From contig NZ_CP040846.1 in the NCBI RefSeq assembly GCF_006274605.1, positions 496,001 through 560,000 of the forward strand: a stretch of 64,000 nucleotides of DNA. The letters are read 5' to 3'. A program made the translations under genes and the position numbers. This DNA is from Thermococcus indicus (GTDB lineage: Archaea > Methanobacteriota_B > Thermococci > Thermococcales > Thermococcaceae). Positions 34,797-44,035 of this stretch are shown one piece after another. Under the pieces are notes generated by a model that worked only from the letters and a program-made list of their open reading frames with translations, did not search any database and had not been told where the DNA came from. Every line of letters starts with the position of its first letter. The first letter of the stretch is position 1.

Positions 34797-35803
34797 TGGA
34801 GCGACCCCCTTACCTCCTCAAGAACCTTAACGTGCTCTATCTTCGCCGGGCAGAACTCGTCGCATCTTCCACACCCGACGCAGTTGTAGCCGGCCGACGG
34901 GTCAAAGTAGCTCTTGCAGTAGTAGCGGTGCCTGAAGCGGTCCAAACGTGTGGGCCTGAAGTTGTGGCCTCCCGCAACGAGTCCATGATTTTCCATGAAG
35001 CAGGAGTCGTAGCGCCTCTCGCGGACGGCTTTGTACGCGTCCACCCAGCGGTCGCAGACCTCGTAGCAGCGACACGTCGGACAGACCATGTTGCAGTTGC
35101 CGCAGGCGAGGCATATCTCAGCGTACTTCTTCCACACGGGGCTGTTGTATGCCAGATCAAGCATGTCGGCGAGGCCCTCCTGTGGAAGCTCCTTCTGGAA
35201 GGCTTTGGAGCGCTTCTCCTCGAACTCCTTGAAGTTGGCGAGGTCCTCGTCGGTCACCTCCTCGAACAGCTCACCGTTCTCCCAGGCTATCTCGTGGCCG
35301 CGGACGCTGCCAATCCTCACAAGCCATCCGTCCGGCAGCTCGTGAAGGAACAGGTCGAAGCCGTCCATGGCGAAGTGCGTACCGAGGCTCTTGCAGAAGC
35401 AGTACTCGTCGGGCATGCAGCTTATTCCTATTATCAGGGTTTTCTCGCGCCTGCTCTTGTAGTACGGATCGGCCGGCTCGTCGAGGTACACCTTGTCGAG
35501 TATCTTTAGACCGTGGATATCACAGGGATGGAGTCCAAAGAGGACCATGGGCTCTGCTTCTACCTCCTCTTCCCAGCGGCCGTTTTTCAGCCTGAGAATG
35601 GCCTCTTTGGGCCTGAAGAAGAACTTCTTCGGCGGGAGCATGGTTCTGTTGTAGTCGAGAGCCATCTCCCCGGGGTCGTGCACTTCCTGGAAAGAATAGA
35701 TGCACCCTCTTTTGACCGGGGCATACAGGGTACCCCAAGCCTCAAGGGACTTGAAGAACCTCCCAAAGTTTTTGGAGGATAGTTTTATATATCTCAAGGG
35801 CAT
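34793..35803 (-). CDS. Soluble NiFe hydrogenase beta subunit (iron-sulfur)
   Basis: The 336-residue protein relates to the anaerobic sulfite reductase A/sulfhydrogenase beta family. Its N-terminal half carries LFGLHPCDIHGLK and CMPDEYCFC, and the C-terminal half two [4Fe-4S] motifs, CLACGNCNMVCPTC and CVGCGRCDEFCP. It is first in the beta-gamma-delta-alpha operon. Whether the enzyme is nearer to sulfhydrogenase I or II of Pyrococcus cannot be settled by eye. The ATG at 35803 is preceded by GGCGGTG. Confidence 0.92.
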   Translation of the reverse strand: MPLRYIKLSSKNFGRFFKSLEAWGTLYAPVKRGCIYSFQEVHDPGEMALDYNRTMLPPKKFFFRPKEAILRLKNGRWEEEVEAEPMVLFGLHPCDIHGLKILDKVYLDEPADPYYKSRREKTLIIGISCMPDEYCFCKSLGTHFAMDGFDLFLHELPDGWLVRIGSVRGHEIAWENGELFEEVTDEDLANFKEFEEKRSKAFQKELPQEGLADMLDLAYNSPVWKKYAEICLACGNCNMVCPTCRCYEVCDRWVDAYKAVRERRYDSCFMENHGLVAGGHNFRPTRLDRFRHRYYCKSYFDPSAGYNCVGCGRCDEFCPAKIEHVKVLEEVRGSLQ

Positions 35804-35964
35804 CACCGCCTTAAATGGGATTACAATTTTAAGTTTGTAAAGAATCGATTTAAGAATTTTTCAAACGAATGGTTACCAACCAGATGTTACAAACTTGTAC
35901 TTTAGTGCACGCTTATAAACATTAAAGTTGAGACTCTTTTGAGAAAATCCCGTGGTGATGCGAG
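35804..35964. promoter_or_regulatory. Divergent promoter region of the hydrogenase and NuoEF-like operons
   Basis: This AT-rich 161-base gap separates two divergent redox operons. On the plus strand GCTTATAAAC at 35911-35920 is a good TATA box for the rightward operon. On the minus strand CTTAAATCG near 35846-35854 is a candidate for the hydrogenase operon. A SurR-type palindrome lies between the two TATA elements, about 17 bases from each, a geometry that would let one bound regulator act on both. Confidence 0.6.
35872..35894. promoter_or_regulatory. SurR-type binding site
   Basis: The bases follow GTT-n3-AAC-n5-GTT-n3-AAC exactly: GTTACCAAC, then CAGAT, then GTTACAAAC. The published SurR consensus in Pyrococcus furiosus is GTTn3AACn5GTT. 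SurR is a redox-sensitive ArsR-type regulator that activates hydrogenase operons without sulfur and loses DNA binding when sulfur oxidises its CxxC switch. Binding here is inferred from the match. Confidence 0.75.
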
Positions 35965-36429
35965 ATGGAAGCCTCGTTCGATTACATGCGCTCTTATCCA
36001 CCGGAACCGAGTTCCCTAATCCCTCTTCTCCAGAGAACCCAGGAGCGCTTCGGTTACCTTCCCCGGGAGGCCCTTGAAGAGATTGCGAACTACCTCGGCG
36101 TCCCTCTCAGCAGGGTCTACGGCGTGGCGACATTCTACGCCCAGTTCAGGTTTGAACCCCTCGGGAAGTACGTCGTCAAAATCTGCCACGGCACAGCCTG
36201 CCACGTAAACGGCGCCGTGAACATATCCCAGGCGATAACGGAAGAGCTTGGGGTTGAGGAGGGGCAGACTACCGAGGACGGGCTCGTTACCCTTGAGCGC
36301 GTCGCCTGTCTCGGATGCTGCAGTTTGGCCCCGGTCATAATGATAAACGACAAGGTCTTCGGCAAGCTCACGCCTGACAAGGTCAGGAAGCTGATGAGAA
36401 AGCTCAGGGAGGGGAAGCTCGATGTCTGA
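35965..36429 (+). CDS. NuoE/HndA-like [2Fe-2S] subunit
   Basis: This 154-residue protein is a NADH dehydrogenase 24-kDa-type subunit with an N-terminal helical domain (PSSLIPLLQRTQERFGYLP) and a thioredoxin-like [2Fe-2S] domain whose four cysteines lie in KICHGTACHVNG and ACLGCCSLAP. It delivers electrons to or from the flavin subunit encoded next. Its 3' end overlaps the NuoF-like gene by eight bases. GTGGTGATGCGAG precedes the ATG at 35965. Confidence 0.93.
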   Translation: MEASFDYMRSYPPEPSSLIPLLQRTQERFGYLPREALEEIANYLGVPLSRVYGVATFYAQFRFEPLGKYVVKICHGTACHVNGAVNISQAITEELGVEEGQTTEDGLVTLERVACLGCCSLAPVIMINDKVFGKLTPDKVRKLMRKLREGKLDV

Positions 36430-38224
36430 AATCAAGGCCATCGCTGTCGGCATGAACTCCTGTGGAATAGCTGCCGGCGCGAGAGAGACCTACGAAGCCA
36501 TAAAGGCCGAGCTCGAGAGAAGGAACCTCGACGTGAAGCTCAAGATAGTCGGCTGCGTCGGCATGTGCTACCGCGAGCCCCTCGTTGACATCATCACCGA
36601 CGACGAGATAATCACCTACGGGCACTTTGACCCCAAGAAGGTTCCGAGAATCATCGAGGAGCACGTGGTCAACGGGAAGCCGGTCGAGGAGTGGATAGTC
36701 AAGCGCGACTGGTGGGAGGACGGCGAGAGGAAGACCTGGGACGTTGACGGCTACTTCGCCAAGCAGAGGAAGATAGTGCTCGAAAACTCCGGCTACATAG
36801 ATCCGGAGAACATCGATGAGTACATCGCTGCCGGTGGCTATGAAGCCCTCAAAAAGGCCCTCAAAATGGAGCCCGAGGAGATAATAGACGTCATCATGAA
36901 GTCCGGGCTGAGGGGAAGGGGCGGTGCAGGCTTTCCGACCGGCCTGAAGTGGAAGTTCGCGAGGGAGGCCAAGGGCGACGTCAAGTACATCGTCTGCAAC
37001 GCCGACGAGGGCGACCCCGGAGCGTTCATGGACAGGAACGTCCTGGAGGGCGACCCGCACCGTGTTATTGAGGGCATGATAATCGGTGCCTACGCGATTG
37101 GGGCAACCAAAGGGTTCATCTACGTGAGAGCAGAGTACCCGCTCGCCATAAGGAGGTTGAAGATAGCGCTGAAGCAGGCGAGGGAGAGGGGCTTCCTCGG
37201 TGAGAACATCCTCGGCTCGGGCTTTTCCTTCGACATCGTCATCAAGGAAGGTGCCGGGGCTTTCGTCTGCGGCGAGGAGACAGCGCTGATAGCCTCCATT
37301 GAGGGCAAGCGCGGAATGCCGAGGCCGAGGCCACCGTATCCGGCCCAGAAGGGTCTCTGGGGCAAGCCGACCAACATCAACAACGTGGAGACGTGGGCCA
37401 ACGTGCCCTGGATAATCAAACACGGATGGGAAGCATACGCCTCGATAGGAACCGAGAAGAGCAAGGGCACCAAAGTCTTCGCCCTCTCGGGCAAGATAAA
37501 GCACGGCGGAAACGTCGAGGTTCCGATGGGCATGACGCTGAGGGAGATACTCTACGAGATAGGCGGTGGGACGAAGACAGGCAAGAGGATCAAGGCCGTC
37601 CAGCTCGGCGGGCCCTCCGGAGGCTGTATCCCCGAGTACCTCTTCGACACGCCCGTTGACTACGAGAGCGTGAACGCTACTGGGGCCATAATGGGGAGCG
37701 GCGGAATGGTCGTCATGGACGAGGATACATGTATGGTTGACGTGGCGAAGTTCTTCCTCGATTTCACCGTCAAGGAATCCTGCGGAAAGTGCACCTTCTG
37801 TCGCCTGGGCACCAAGAGGATGTGGGAGATACTGGACAAGTTCACCAAGGGAGAGGCGACGGAGGAAGACCTCGAAAAGCTCGAACGGCTCGCCTACCAG
37901 GTCAAAGCCGGGTCGCTCTGCGGCCTCGGGCAGACTGCACCTAACCCAGTTCTCACAACGCTCCGCTACTTCAGGGACGAGTACCTTGCCCACATTGAAG
38001 GAAAATGCCCCGCCAAGGTCTGCAAGCCGCTCATCAGGTACGTCATTATAGCCGACAGGTGCACCGGTTGCACCGCCTGCGCCATATTCTGTCCTGTCAA
38101 GGCTATCAGCGGCGAGAAACTGAAGCCCCACGTCATAGACCAGGAGGAGTGCATCAAGTGCAGGACCTGCTACGAGGTGTGCCGGTTCGATGCGATAGAG
38201 ATAGTCGATGCGGGGGGTGAGTGA
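36422..38224 (+). CDS. NuoF/HndC-like flavoprotein with extra ferredoxin domains
   Basis: The 600-residue subunit has an N-terminal thioredoxin-like domain (about 1-90), the NuoF core with NADH and FMN sites (GRGGAGFPTGLKW, CNADEGDPGAFMDR, GAYAIGATKGFIYVRAEYP), the [4Fe-4S] motif ESCGKCTFCRLGTKRM, and a C-terminal pair of [4Fe-4S] motifs (CTGCTACAIFCP and CIKCRTCYEVC). This layout matches HndC and other flavin-based bifurcating enzymes. NADH versus NADPH preference cannot be read. It precedes the fusion gene with one base between stop and start. Confidence 0.94.
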   Translation: MSEIKAIAVGMNSCGIAAGARETYEAIKAELERRNLDVKLKIVGCVGMCYREPLVDIITDDEIITYGHFDPKKVPRIIEEHVVNGKPVEEWIVKRDWWEDGERKTWDVDGYFAKQRKIVLENSGYIDPENIDEYIAAGGYEALKKALKMEPEEIIDVIMKSGLRGRGGAGFPTGLKWKFAREAKGDVKYIVCNADEGDPGAFMDRNVLEGDPHRVIEGMIIGAYAIGATKGFIYVRAEYPLAIRRLKIALKQARERGFLGENILGSGFSFDIVIKEGAGAFVCGEETALIASIEGKRGMPRPRPPYPAQKGLWGKPTNINNVETWANVPWIIKHGWEAYASIGTEKSKGTKVFALSGKIKHGGNVEVPMGMTLREILYEIGGGTKTGKRIKAVQLGGPSGGCIPEYLFDTPVDYESVNATGAIMGSGGMVVMDEDTCMVDVAKFFLDFTVKESCGKCTFCRLGTKRMWEILDKFTKGEATEEDLEKLERLAYQVKAGSLCGLGQTAPNPVLTTLRYFRDEYLAHIEGKCPAKVCKPLIRYVIIADRCTGCTACAIFCPVKAISGEKLKPHVIDQEECIKCRTCYEVCRFDAIEIVDAGGE

Positions 38225-38225
38225 A

Positions 38226-41081
38226 ATGGTCAAAATCATAGTCAACGGGAAGGAAATCGATGCTCCAGAAGGAAAGCCGCTCATAGACTTCCTCCGTGAA
38301 ATAACCCATATCCCCGGCTTCTGCTACACGAACGAGCTCGACCCCTACGGCTCGTGCCGCTTGTGTCTCGTCTCCACCAAGAGGGGAGTCACAACCTCGT
38401 GCACCCTCAAGCCGATGGAGGGACTTGAGTTAGAGACCCTCAGCGACGAAGTCATCTCAATGAGAAAGACGGCACTTGAGCTCATACTCTCGGACCACTA
38501 CGGCGACTGTATCGGCCCCTGTCAGGACGGCTGTCCGGCCCACAGCGACGTTCAGGGCTATTTAGCGCTCATAGCGATGGGCAAGTACCACGAGGCGGTC
38601 AAGCTGATGAAGGAGAAGTACATCCTGCCGGCTGTCCTTGGAAGGGTCTGTCCGGCCTTCTGTGAGGACGCCTGCCGGAGGAACCTCGTGGAGGAGCCCC
38701 TCGCTATAAGACAGCTGAAGAGATACGCGGCCGACTATGACCTTGAGCACGGCCCGTGGATGCCCGAGATTCCGCCCTCGACCGGGAAGAGAATAGCCGT
38801 CGTCGGCGGCGGGCCGGCAGGATTAGCATGCGCCTACTACCTCAGGACGATGGGTCACGAGGTCACGATAATCGAGGCGATGCCCCAGCTCGGCGGAATG
38901 ATGCGCTACGGCATTCCGCCCTACAGGCTGCCGAGGGATGTTCTTGACAGGGACATAGCGACCGTTATCGACACGGGAATAGAGGTGAAGACCAACACCG
39001 CCCTCGGAAGGGATGTGACTCTCGACGAGCTCCGCGAGAAGTACGATGCCGTCTTCCTCGGCGTTGGCGCCTGGAGAAGCAGGAAAATGGGTATTCCTGG
39101 AGAGGAACTTGAGGGAGTGATGCACGGCATAGAGTTCCTCAGGAAAGTCAACATGGGCGAGGAAGTGAAGCTCGGGGAGCACGTTATAGTCGTCGGCGGT
39201 GGAAACACGGCCATGGACGTTGCGAGAACAGCTTTGAGGCTCGGTGCAAAGGTTACCGTCGTTTACCGCCGCTCACGGGAGCAGATGCCCGCCAACGAGA
39301 GGGAAGTTGAGGAGGCGATGGAGGAAGGCGTCGAGTTCCTCTTCCTCACGAACCCGGTGAAAATCCTCGGCGACGGGAAGGTCGAGGAGGTGGAGCTCAT
39401 AAAGATGCGCCTCGGCGAGCCGGATTCAAGCGGCAGGCGGAGGCCTATACCGATCGAGGGCTCGGAGTTCAGGGTTAAGGCTGACAACGTTATCCTCGCC
39501 ATAGGGCAGTACTGCGACGAGGAGTTCCTCAAGAGCCTCGGCATCGAGGCAAGGCGCGGAAAGGCGGTAGTTGATGATGTTACTCTCCAGACGAGCGTTC
39601 CCGGTGTCTTCGCCGGCGGCGACCTCGTCCTCGGGCCGTCAACGGTCATCGAGAGTATAGCCACGGGGAGGAGGGCCGCGATAATGATAGACCTGTACCT
39701 CAAAGGCAAGCTCGATAAGGCGAAGGAAGTCCTCACCGAGCCCGAGAAGCACGTGGGAGAAGTCCTAAACGACGACGACCTGTATAGGGTTCTCTTCGAC
39801 CTCAGGCCCTACAACCACTGGAAGAAGGTCACCGAGAAGGACTATGAGAGCGTTGAAAGAAAGCCGAGGGCGAAGGTGAAGCTCCTCGATCCGGAAAGGC
39901 GGAAGAAGACCTTCGAGGAGGTCGAGCCGAACCTCCCGGAGGAGCAGGTTCTTGAGGAAGCGAGGCGCTGTATGAGCTGCGGCTGTATGGAGGTCTTCAC
40001 CTGCAAGCTGAGGGAGTATGCGACGCTTTACAACGCTCAGCAGTACGCCTTCGAGGGCGAGCAGAACAAGTTCGAGATAGACGAGAGCCATCCGTTCGTT
40101 ACCCTCGACAACAACAAGTGCGTCCTCTGCGGCCAGTGCGTCAACTTCACCCACGAAATAGCCGGAGAGGGGGTGCTGGACTACCTGTTCCGCGGATTCA
40201 AGACGAGGATCTCGCCGCCTCTCGGCGAAACCCTCGGCGATGTGGAAGGCAGGTTCATCGGGGAGATGATAGACCTCTGTCCGGTTGGAGCGATAACCGA
40301 GAAGCTTCCCTTCGTCAAGCCAGGGCCTTGGAAGACGAAAGCCGTTCCAACGGTCTGCAACGGCTGCTCCTTCGCATGTGAGATGAATGTGGAGGTCTAC
40401 GACGGTATGCTCGTGAGGGCATCGAGGGTGGAAAACTCTTGGAACGGGCACCTCTGCGACGTCTGTCGCTTTAACAGGCCCTGGGCTGAAGACCTTGCCG
40501 GACCGCTCCTCAACGGCAAACCGGTGAGCTGGGAGGAGGCGAAGCGCTTCATGGCTGAGAGGGACTACGCCCTGATTTTAACTCCGGAGCTGACGAACGA
40601 AGAAATCGCTCAACTAAAGGCCTTCGCTGAGGATAAGGGCATCCCGGTAGGCTCGACCGTTAGTGGAAGCCTTTCTACGGCCACCCTTGAAGATCTCAGA
40701 AACGCTAAGAGGATTCTCCTGAGGGCTGATCCAGATAAGTTCCCGCTCCTTAAGATACTCCTGAAGGGCAAGGAAATCGTCGAGGAGGGCTACGACGTTG
40801 CGATACTCGAAAGCCCGGCAGTGCCTCTCGACGTTCCAACCCTCATCCTCCACGATGGAGTGAATGCCGCCGGACTCCTGAAAGCAGGAATAACGGGAAT
40901 CCCGGAGAGCGAGGCCTACGTCGTCGTTGGCCGGCCCACTAAGGAACTGCCCGGAGACGTCCTTGTGGTTCCAGCGGGTGTGTGGGCAGAGAAGAGCGGA
41001 ACCGTAACCAACGCCTTTGGGATGGAGTTGAAAATGGAGGGGGCGAGGGAAGGTTATTCGCCGGTGAAGTTTTTCTCGTGA
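38226..41081 (+). CDS. GltD-NuoG fusion oxidoreductase subunit
   Basis: The 951-residue protein joins several redox modules. Residues 1-75 are a plant-type [2Fe-2S] domain (Cys33, Cys44, Cys47, Cys59). Then comes a GltD-like unit with its own cluster region (DCIGPCQDGCPAHSDVQGYL), an FAD fold (VVGGGPAGLACAYYLRTMGH) and an NAD(P) fold (VVGGGNTAMDVARTALRLGA). Cluster motifs follow (CMSCGC; CVLCGQC), then a NuoG/formate-dehydrogenase-type [4Fe-4S] segment CNGCSFACEMNVE...CDVC and a truncated molybdopterin-like fold with no catalytic Cys or Sec. With the two upstream genes it likely forms a soluble NAD(P)H-ferredoxin complex. The ATG at 38226 follows GGGGGTGA. Confidence 0.9.
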   Translation: MVKIIVNGKEIDAPEGKPLIDFLREITHIPGFCYTNELDPYGSCRLCLVSTKRGVTTSCTLKPMEGLELETLSDEVISMRKTALELILSDHYGDCIGPCQDGCPAHSDVQGYLALIAMGKYHEAVKLMKEKYILPAVLGRVCPAFCEDACRRNLVEEPLAIRQLKRYAADYDLEHGPWMPEIPPSTGKRIAVVGGGPAGLACAYYLRTMGHEVTIIEAMPQLGGMMRYGIPPYRLPRDVLDRDIATVIDTGIEVKTNTALGRDVTLDELREKYDAVFLGVGAWRSRKMGIPGEELEGVMHGIEFLRKVNMGEEVKLGEHVIVVGGGNTAMDVARTALRLGAKVTVVYRRSREQMPANEREVEEAMEEGVEFLFLTNPVKILGDGKVEEVELIKMRLGEPDSSGRRRPIPIEGSEFRVKADNVILAIGQYCDEEFLKSLGIEARRGKAVVDDVTLQTSVPGVFAGGDLVLGPSTVIESIATGRRAAIMIDLYLKGKLDKAKEVLTEPEKHVGEVLNDDDLYRVLFDLRPYNHWKKVTEKDYESVERKPRAKVKLLDPERRKKTFEEVEPNLPEEQVLEEARRCMSCGCMEVFTCKLREYATLYNAQQYAFEGEQNKFEIDESHPFVTLDNNKCVLCGQCVNFTHEIAGEGVLDYLFRGFKTRISPPLGETLGDVEGRFIGEMIDLCPVGAITEKLPFVKPGPWKTKAVPTVCNGCSFACEMNVEVYDGMLVRASRVENSWNGHLCDVCRFNRPWAEDLAGPLLNGKPVSWEEAKRFMAERDYALILTPELTNEEIAQLKAFAEDKGIPVGSTVSGSLSTATLEDLRNAKRILLRADPDKFPLLKILLKGKEIVEEGYDVAILESPAVPLDVPTLILHDGVNAAGLLKAGITGIPESEAYVVVGRPTKELPGDVLVVPAGVWAEKSGTVTNAFGMELKMEGAREGYSPVKFFS

Positions 41082-41106
41082 TTTTCTTTTCTCTTTGAGC
41101 TTTGAT

Positions 41107-42285
41107 TCATTCGCCCATCGCCCCGAACAGAGCCTCAAGGAAGGCCTCAACATCTTCCAGCGTGTTGTACAGGTGCGGTGAGACCCTTATTCCGTAGTGG
41201 CTGAGGACGCCGCGGTGACTGACCGAGATTCCCTCCGCGGCGAGCTTTTTGTGCAGTCTCTCCTCTTCCTCGTAGCTTAGGCCCGTCTTTATCGTTACTA
41301 TTGGTGAACCCTCCGCGAAGACATCAAGGCCCGCACTTAGAACCTCGTCCCTTATCCTGCCAGCTAACCTGAGGTTGTGGCGCTCTATCTCCTCGATGCC
41401 TATCTCGTTTATTAGCTTCAGGGACGCGAGGAAGGCTGAGGCCATAAGGTACGGCGGCCCGCCGCCGAAGTCGAGCTTCTTGACGCCCCTCGCGGGCTCC
41501 AGTTCGCCCCATGGATTCTTCTCCGGCAGGCCCCACCAGTTACTCCACTCTCCGGTCGGCGGCTCGTTGTTGAGCAGTCCGGTTATTGGCTTAGCCCCCT
41601 CTAAGAGCTCGTCGGAGACATAGATTAGTCCAGCTCCAGTGTCCGGGCTGAGGAGCCACTTTTCACCACCCGCCGAGAGAGCATCAACGCCCTCCTTTTC
41701 AGGGAACAATCTCATGGCTCCGAGGTGCTGGACGGCGTCAACTATCAGCCAGGCGCCGTGTTCATGGGCAACCCTCGAAAGCTCCCTCAGGTTGAGCCTC
41801 TCTCCGGTGACCCAGTTCACCGAGCTGAGAACGACGGCAAACGTGCTGTCGTCTATCGCCTTCTCTATATCATCCAAGGTGTGAACTCCGTTCCTGTTTC
41901 TCACAACGCGGAGCTCAAGGTTGAAGCGCCTCGCGTAGCTCCTGAGAAGCGCGGGCACGGTTGGAAACTCCGTGTCCAGCGAGACGATGTTCTGACCCTT
42001 CTTAGGCTCAAGTGCCAGCAGAATCCTCCTCAGGCCCTCCGTGGTCTGTATGGAGAGACCGACGTTTTCTGGGTTAACCCTCATCAGCCTTGCCGCCTCA
42101 TCCAACAGCGGCTTCAGGACGACCCCGTCCATGTAGTCAACCGAGTTGACCTCCCCCCTGAACTCGATAACGTCGTTGAGGAGCTTTGTAGCCTCAAGAA
42201 GAGCCCTCGAGGGCATCAGCCCAAGGCTCGCGGTGTTGAGGTATGCCTTAAACCTCCTCAGTGCTGGAAACAGGCTTTTCCTCAT
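41107..42285 (-). CDS. Class V aminotransferase, cysteine desulfurase-like
   Basis: This 392-residue PLP enzyme belongs to the SufS/isopenicillin-epimerase branch of fold type I. The N-terminal YLNTASLGLMP, the cofactor region QTTEGLRRILLALEP, the Asp-containing WLIVDAVQHLGAM and the Schiff-base Lys in SAGGEKWLLSPDTG are visible. No obvious active-site Cys loop is seen, so desulfurase activity is doubtful and the substrate is open. The ATG at 42285 follows GGGGATTTCT. It converges on the fusion oxidoreductase gene. Confidence 0.85.
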   Translation of the reverse strand: MRKSLFPALRRFKAYLNTASLGLMPSRALLEATKLLNDVIEFRGEVNSVDYMDGVVLKPLLDEAARLMRVNPENVGLSIQTTEGLRRILLALEPKKGQNIVSLDTEFPTVPALLRSYARRFNLELRVVRNRNGVHTLDDIEKAIDDSTFAVVLSSVNWVTGERLNLRELSRVAHEHGAWLIVDAVQHLGAMRLFPEKEGVDALSAGGEKWLLSPDTGAGLIYVSDELLEGAKPITGLLNNEPPTGEWSNWWGLPEKNPWGELEPARGVKKLDFGGGPPYLMASAFLASLKLINEIGIEEIERHNLRLAGRIRDEVLSAGLDVFAEGSPIVTIKTGLSYEEEERLHKKLAAEGISVSHRGVLSHYGIRVSPHLYNTLEDVEAFLEALFGAMGE

Positions 42286-42351
42286 AGAAATCCCCAAAAG
42301 AAGTAGGGAAGGATGGTTTAAATGGATTTTGAAAGGGGATGTAAAAAGGCC

Positions 42352-43254
42352 TCAGATGACCGCAGGGACGCCTGGAATCCTTGGGAACGGCTGCACCTCC
42401 GCTATGTGCTTTGCCCCTACCATGTAGCGGACCAGCCTTTCCACGCCGATTCCCGCTCCGGCGCTGGGCTTTAAGAGGCCGGCCTTGGCTACCTCTAGGT
42501 ACGGCCTGAAAGCGTCGAGGCTTATCCCTGCCTTCTTCATCTTCCTCACGATGACCTCGTACTCCCACTCTCTCTCGCCGCCGCTCGAGACCTCGCCGTA
42601 GCCCTCGGGAAGGTAGAGGTCGTAGTTTCTGAAGTGGCCGGGCCTCTCGGGGTCTTCCCTGTCGTAGAACTCCCTTTCGATGTCCGTCACCCAGAAGGGT
42701 TCCTTCATGACCCTGCTGGCCTCGTCCTCGTCCCCGAACTCCTCCTTTATCTCCTCCAGCGTGAAGCGCTTGAACGGTGTTTTAACCTTTGGAACCTCCC
42801 TCTCGAGCCCCCAGCTTCCCGCTTCCTTGAAGAGGCCGCTGATGAGTCCCTCGATGAGGCCCATCACATCGTCCATGCTCGCGTAGGCTATCTCGAAGTC
42901 GAGCTGAGTGAACTCGTAGGCGTGTCTGCCGTCGTCGGCTGAGCGTCCCTCAAGCCTGATGTTGGGCGATAGGATGAAGAGCCTTTCAATGCCCATAGCC
43001 ACCGCCATCTGCTTGTGGAGTATCATGCTGTGGGTCAGCCTCAGCCTCGAGCCGTAGACCTCGACCTCGGGCGGTCTGAGCGCCTCTTCGGCGGCCGGAT
43101 CTGGCCAGAGCGGGTCTGTGATGGAGCTGAGCATGACCGGAAGCATCCACTTGAAGCCCCTGCTCACCATGTATCTTGTCATATAGTCAATTACTCTCGT
43201 CTGTATCTCCATGATAGGTTCAATTTTTCTGGTCACAATTTGGAGAGCGTTCAT
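42352..43254 (-). CDS. Asparagine synthetase A-like class II synthetase (AsnRS paralog)
   Basis: The 300-residue protein is the catalytic core of an aspartyl/asparaginyl-tRNA synthetase without the anticodon-binding domain. Class II motifs are present: RLTHSMILHKQMAVAMG with FILSPNIRLEGRSADDGRHAYEF, and the motif 3 segment GAGIGVERLVRYMVGAKH. A Pyrococcus protein of this type was described as an archaeal asparagine synthetase that forms Asn from Asp, ammonia and ATP. GGTGA precedes the ATG at 43254. Confidence 0.88.
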   Translation of the reverse strand: MNALQIVTRKIEPIMEIQTRVIDYMTRYMVSRGFKWMLPVMLSSITDPLWPDPAAEEALRPPEVEVYGSRLRLTHSMILHKQMAVAMGIERLFILSPNIRLEGRSADDGRHAYEFTQLDFEIAYASMDDVMGLIEGLISGLFKEAGSWGLEREVPKVKTPFKRFTLEEIKEEFGDEDEASRVMKEPFWVTDIEREFYDREDPERPGHFRNYDLYLPEGYGEVSSGGEREWEYEVIVRKMKKAGISLDAFRPYLEVAKAGLLKPSAGAGIGVERLVRYMVGAKHIAEVQPFPRIPGVPAVI

Positions 43255-43453
43255 ATCTATCACCTAGTTTTTGTCACCGACTTTCCCCTTTATGGTCTTT
43301 GTGCAAAAACTTTTGGATTTTGGGCAAAATATGACATTTAACTGCGGTGATTTTTGAATATACGACAATAAATTGTGCTTCGTTTGACGTTTATCAACGC
43401 CCGCCGGCGATAGCGTTATAACGCCAGTCGAGAACCTCCTATGGTGGTAAAGC

Positions 43454-44035
43454 ATGGGAGTGTACATATTCACGCCTGAGGACCTGATACGCTACGGCGC
43501 CGCGAGGGAGGAGCAGCTTGAGGTTCTGAAGAACGCAATTCTCTCCAAGAAGGACATCCTGGTGGTCGGTTCCAGCCGCTCCGGAAAGACCAAGCTGGTT
43601 GAGGCGCTGATGCACTTCATACCCGACGACTGGAAGGTGGCAGTCATCACTGCCTACGGAGAGTTCAAGCCCTTTAAGCCGAACATCGTTGTTATAGACA
43701 CTCAGTTCGACAGCCAGCCCCTGGAGAGGCGCACTTCTGACGTTATCTCCAGAATCAAGGCTTTGAATCCGGACTACGTCGTCATCGATACCCTTCACAC
43801 CGTTGACGCCGCGAGAATATTCCGGGAGCTCATAGACGATTACGCCTTCATAGTGACCTCCCTCGCCCTCACGGATGACATAAAGGACGAGGTAAGGCAC
43901 TGGCTCAGGATAAGCGGTGAGACCTTCGACAAGTTCGACATCGTTGTGGAGCTTAAGAGGGACTTCAGGACCGGCAGGAAGAGTATAAACCGCATATACG
44001 AGGTAAAGAACGGGGAGCTCAGGCCCGTTATTTAG
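43454..44035 (+). CDS. P-loop ATPase, secretion-ATPase-like, minimal
   Basis: The 193-residue protein has a Walker A motif GSSRSGKT at residues 39-46, a Walker B-like strand PDYVVIDTLHTVDAA, and a fold resembling the core of type IV/VirB11 secretion ATPases, but without their N-terminal domain. The C-terminus (SINRIYEVKNGELRPV) is like the end of those ATPases. Role unknown; no secretion or pilus genes are nearby. GGTGGTAAAGC precedes the ATG. Its 3' end overlaps the next, convergent gene by eight bases. Confidence 0.8.
   Translation: MGVYIFTPEDLIRYGAAREEQLEVLKNAILSKKDILVVGSSRSGKTKLVEALMHFIPDDWKVAVITAYGEFKPFKPNIVVIDTQFDSQPLERRTSDVISRIKALNPDYVVIDTLHTVDAARIFRELIDDYAFIVTSLALTDDIKDEVRHWLRISGETFDKFDIVVELKRDFRTGRKSINRIYEVKNGELRPVI

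Noticed and set aside
36404-38284. 626-codon open frame opposite the NuoF-like gene
   Set aside because: It is exactly antisense to a gene with intact cofactor motifs, and it has no ribosome binding site or family resemblance.
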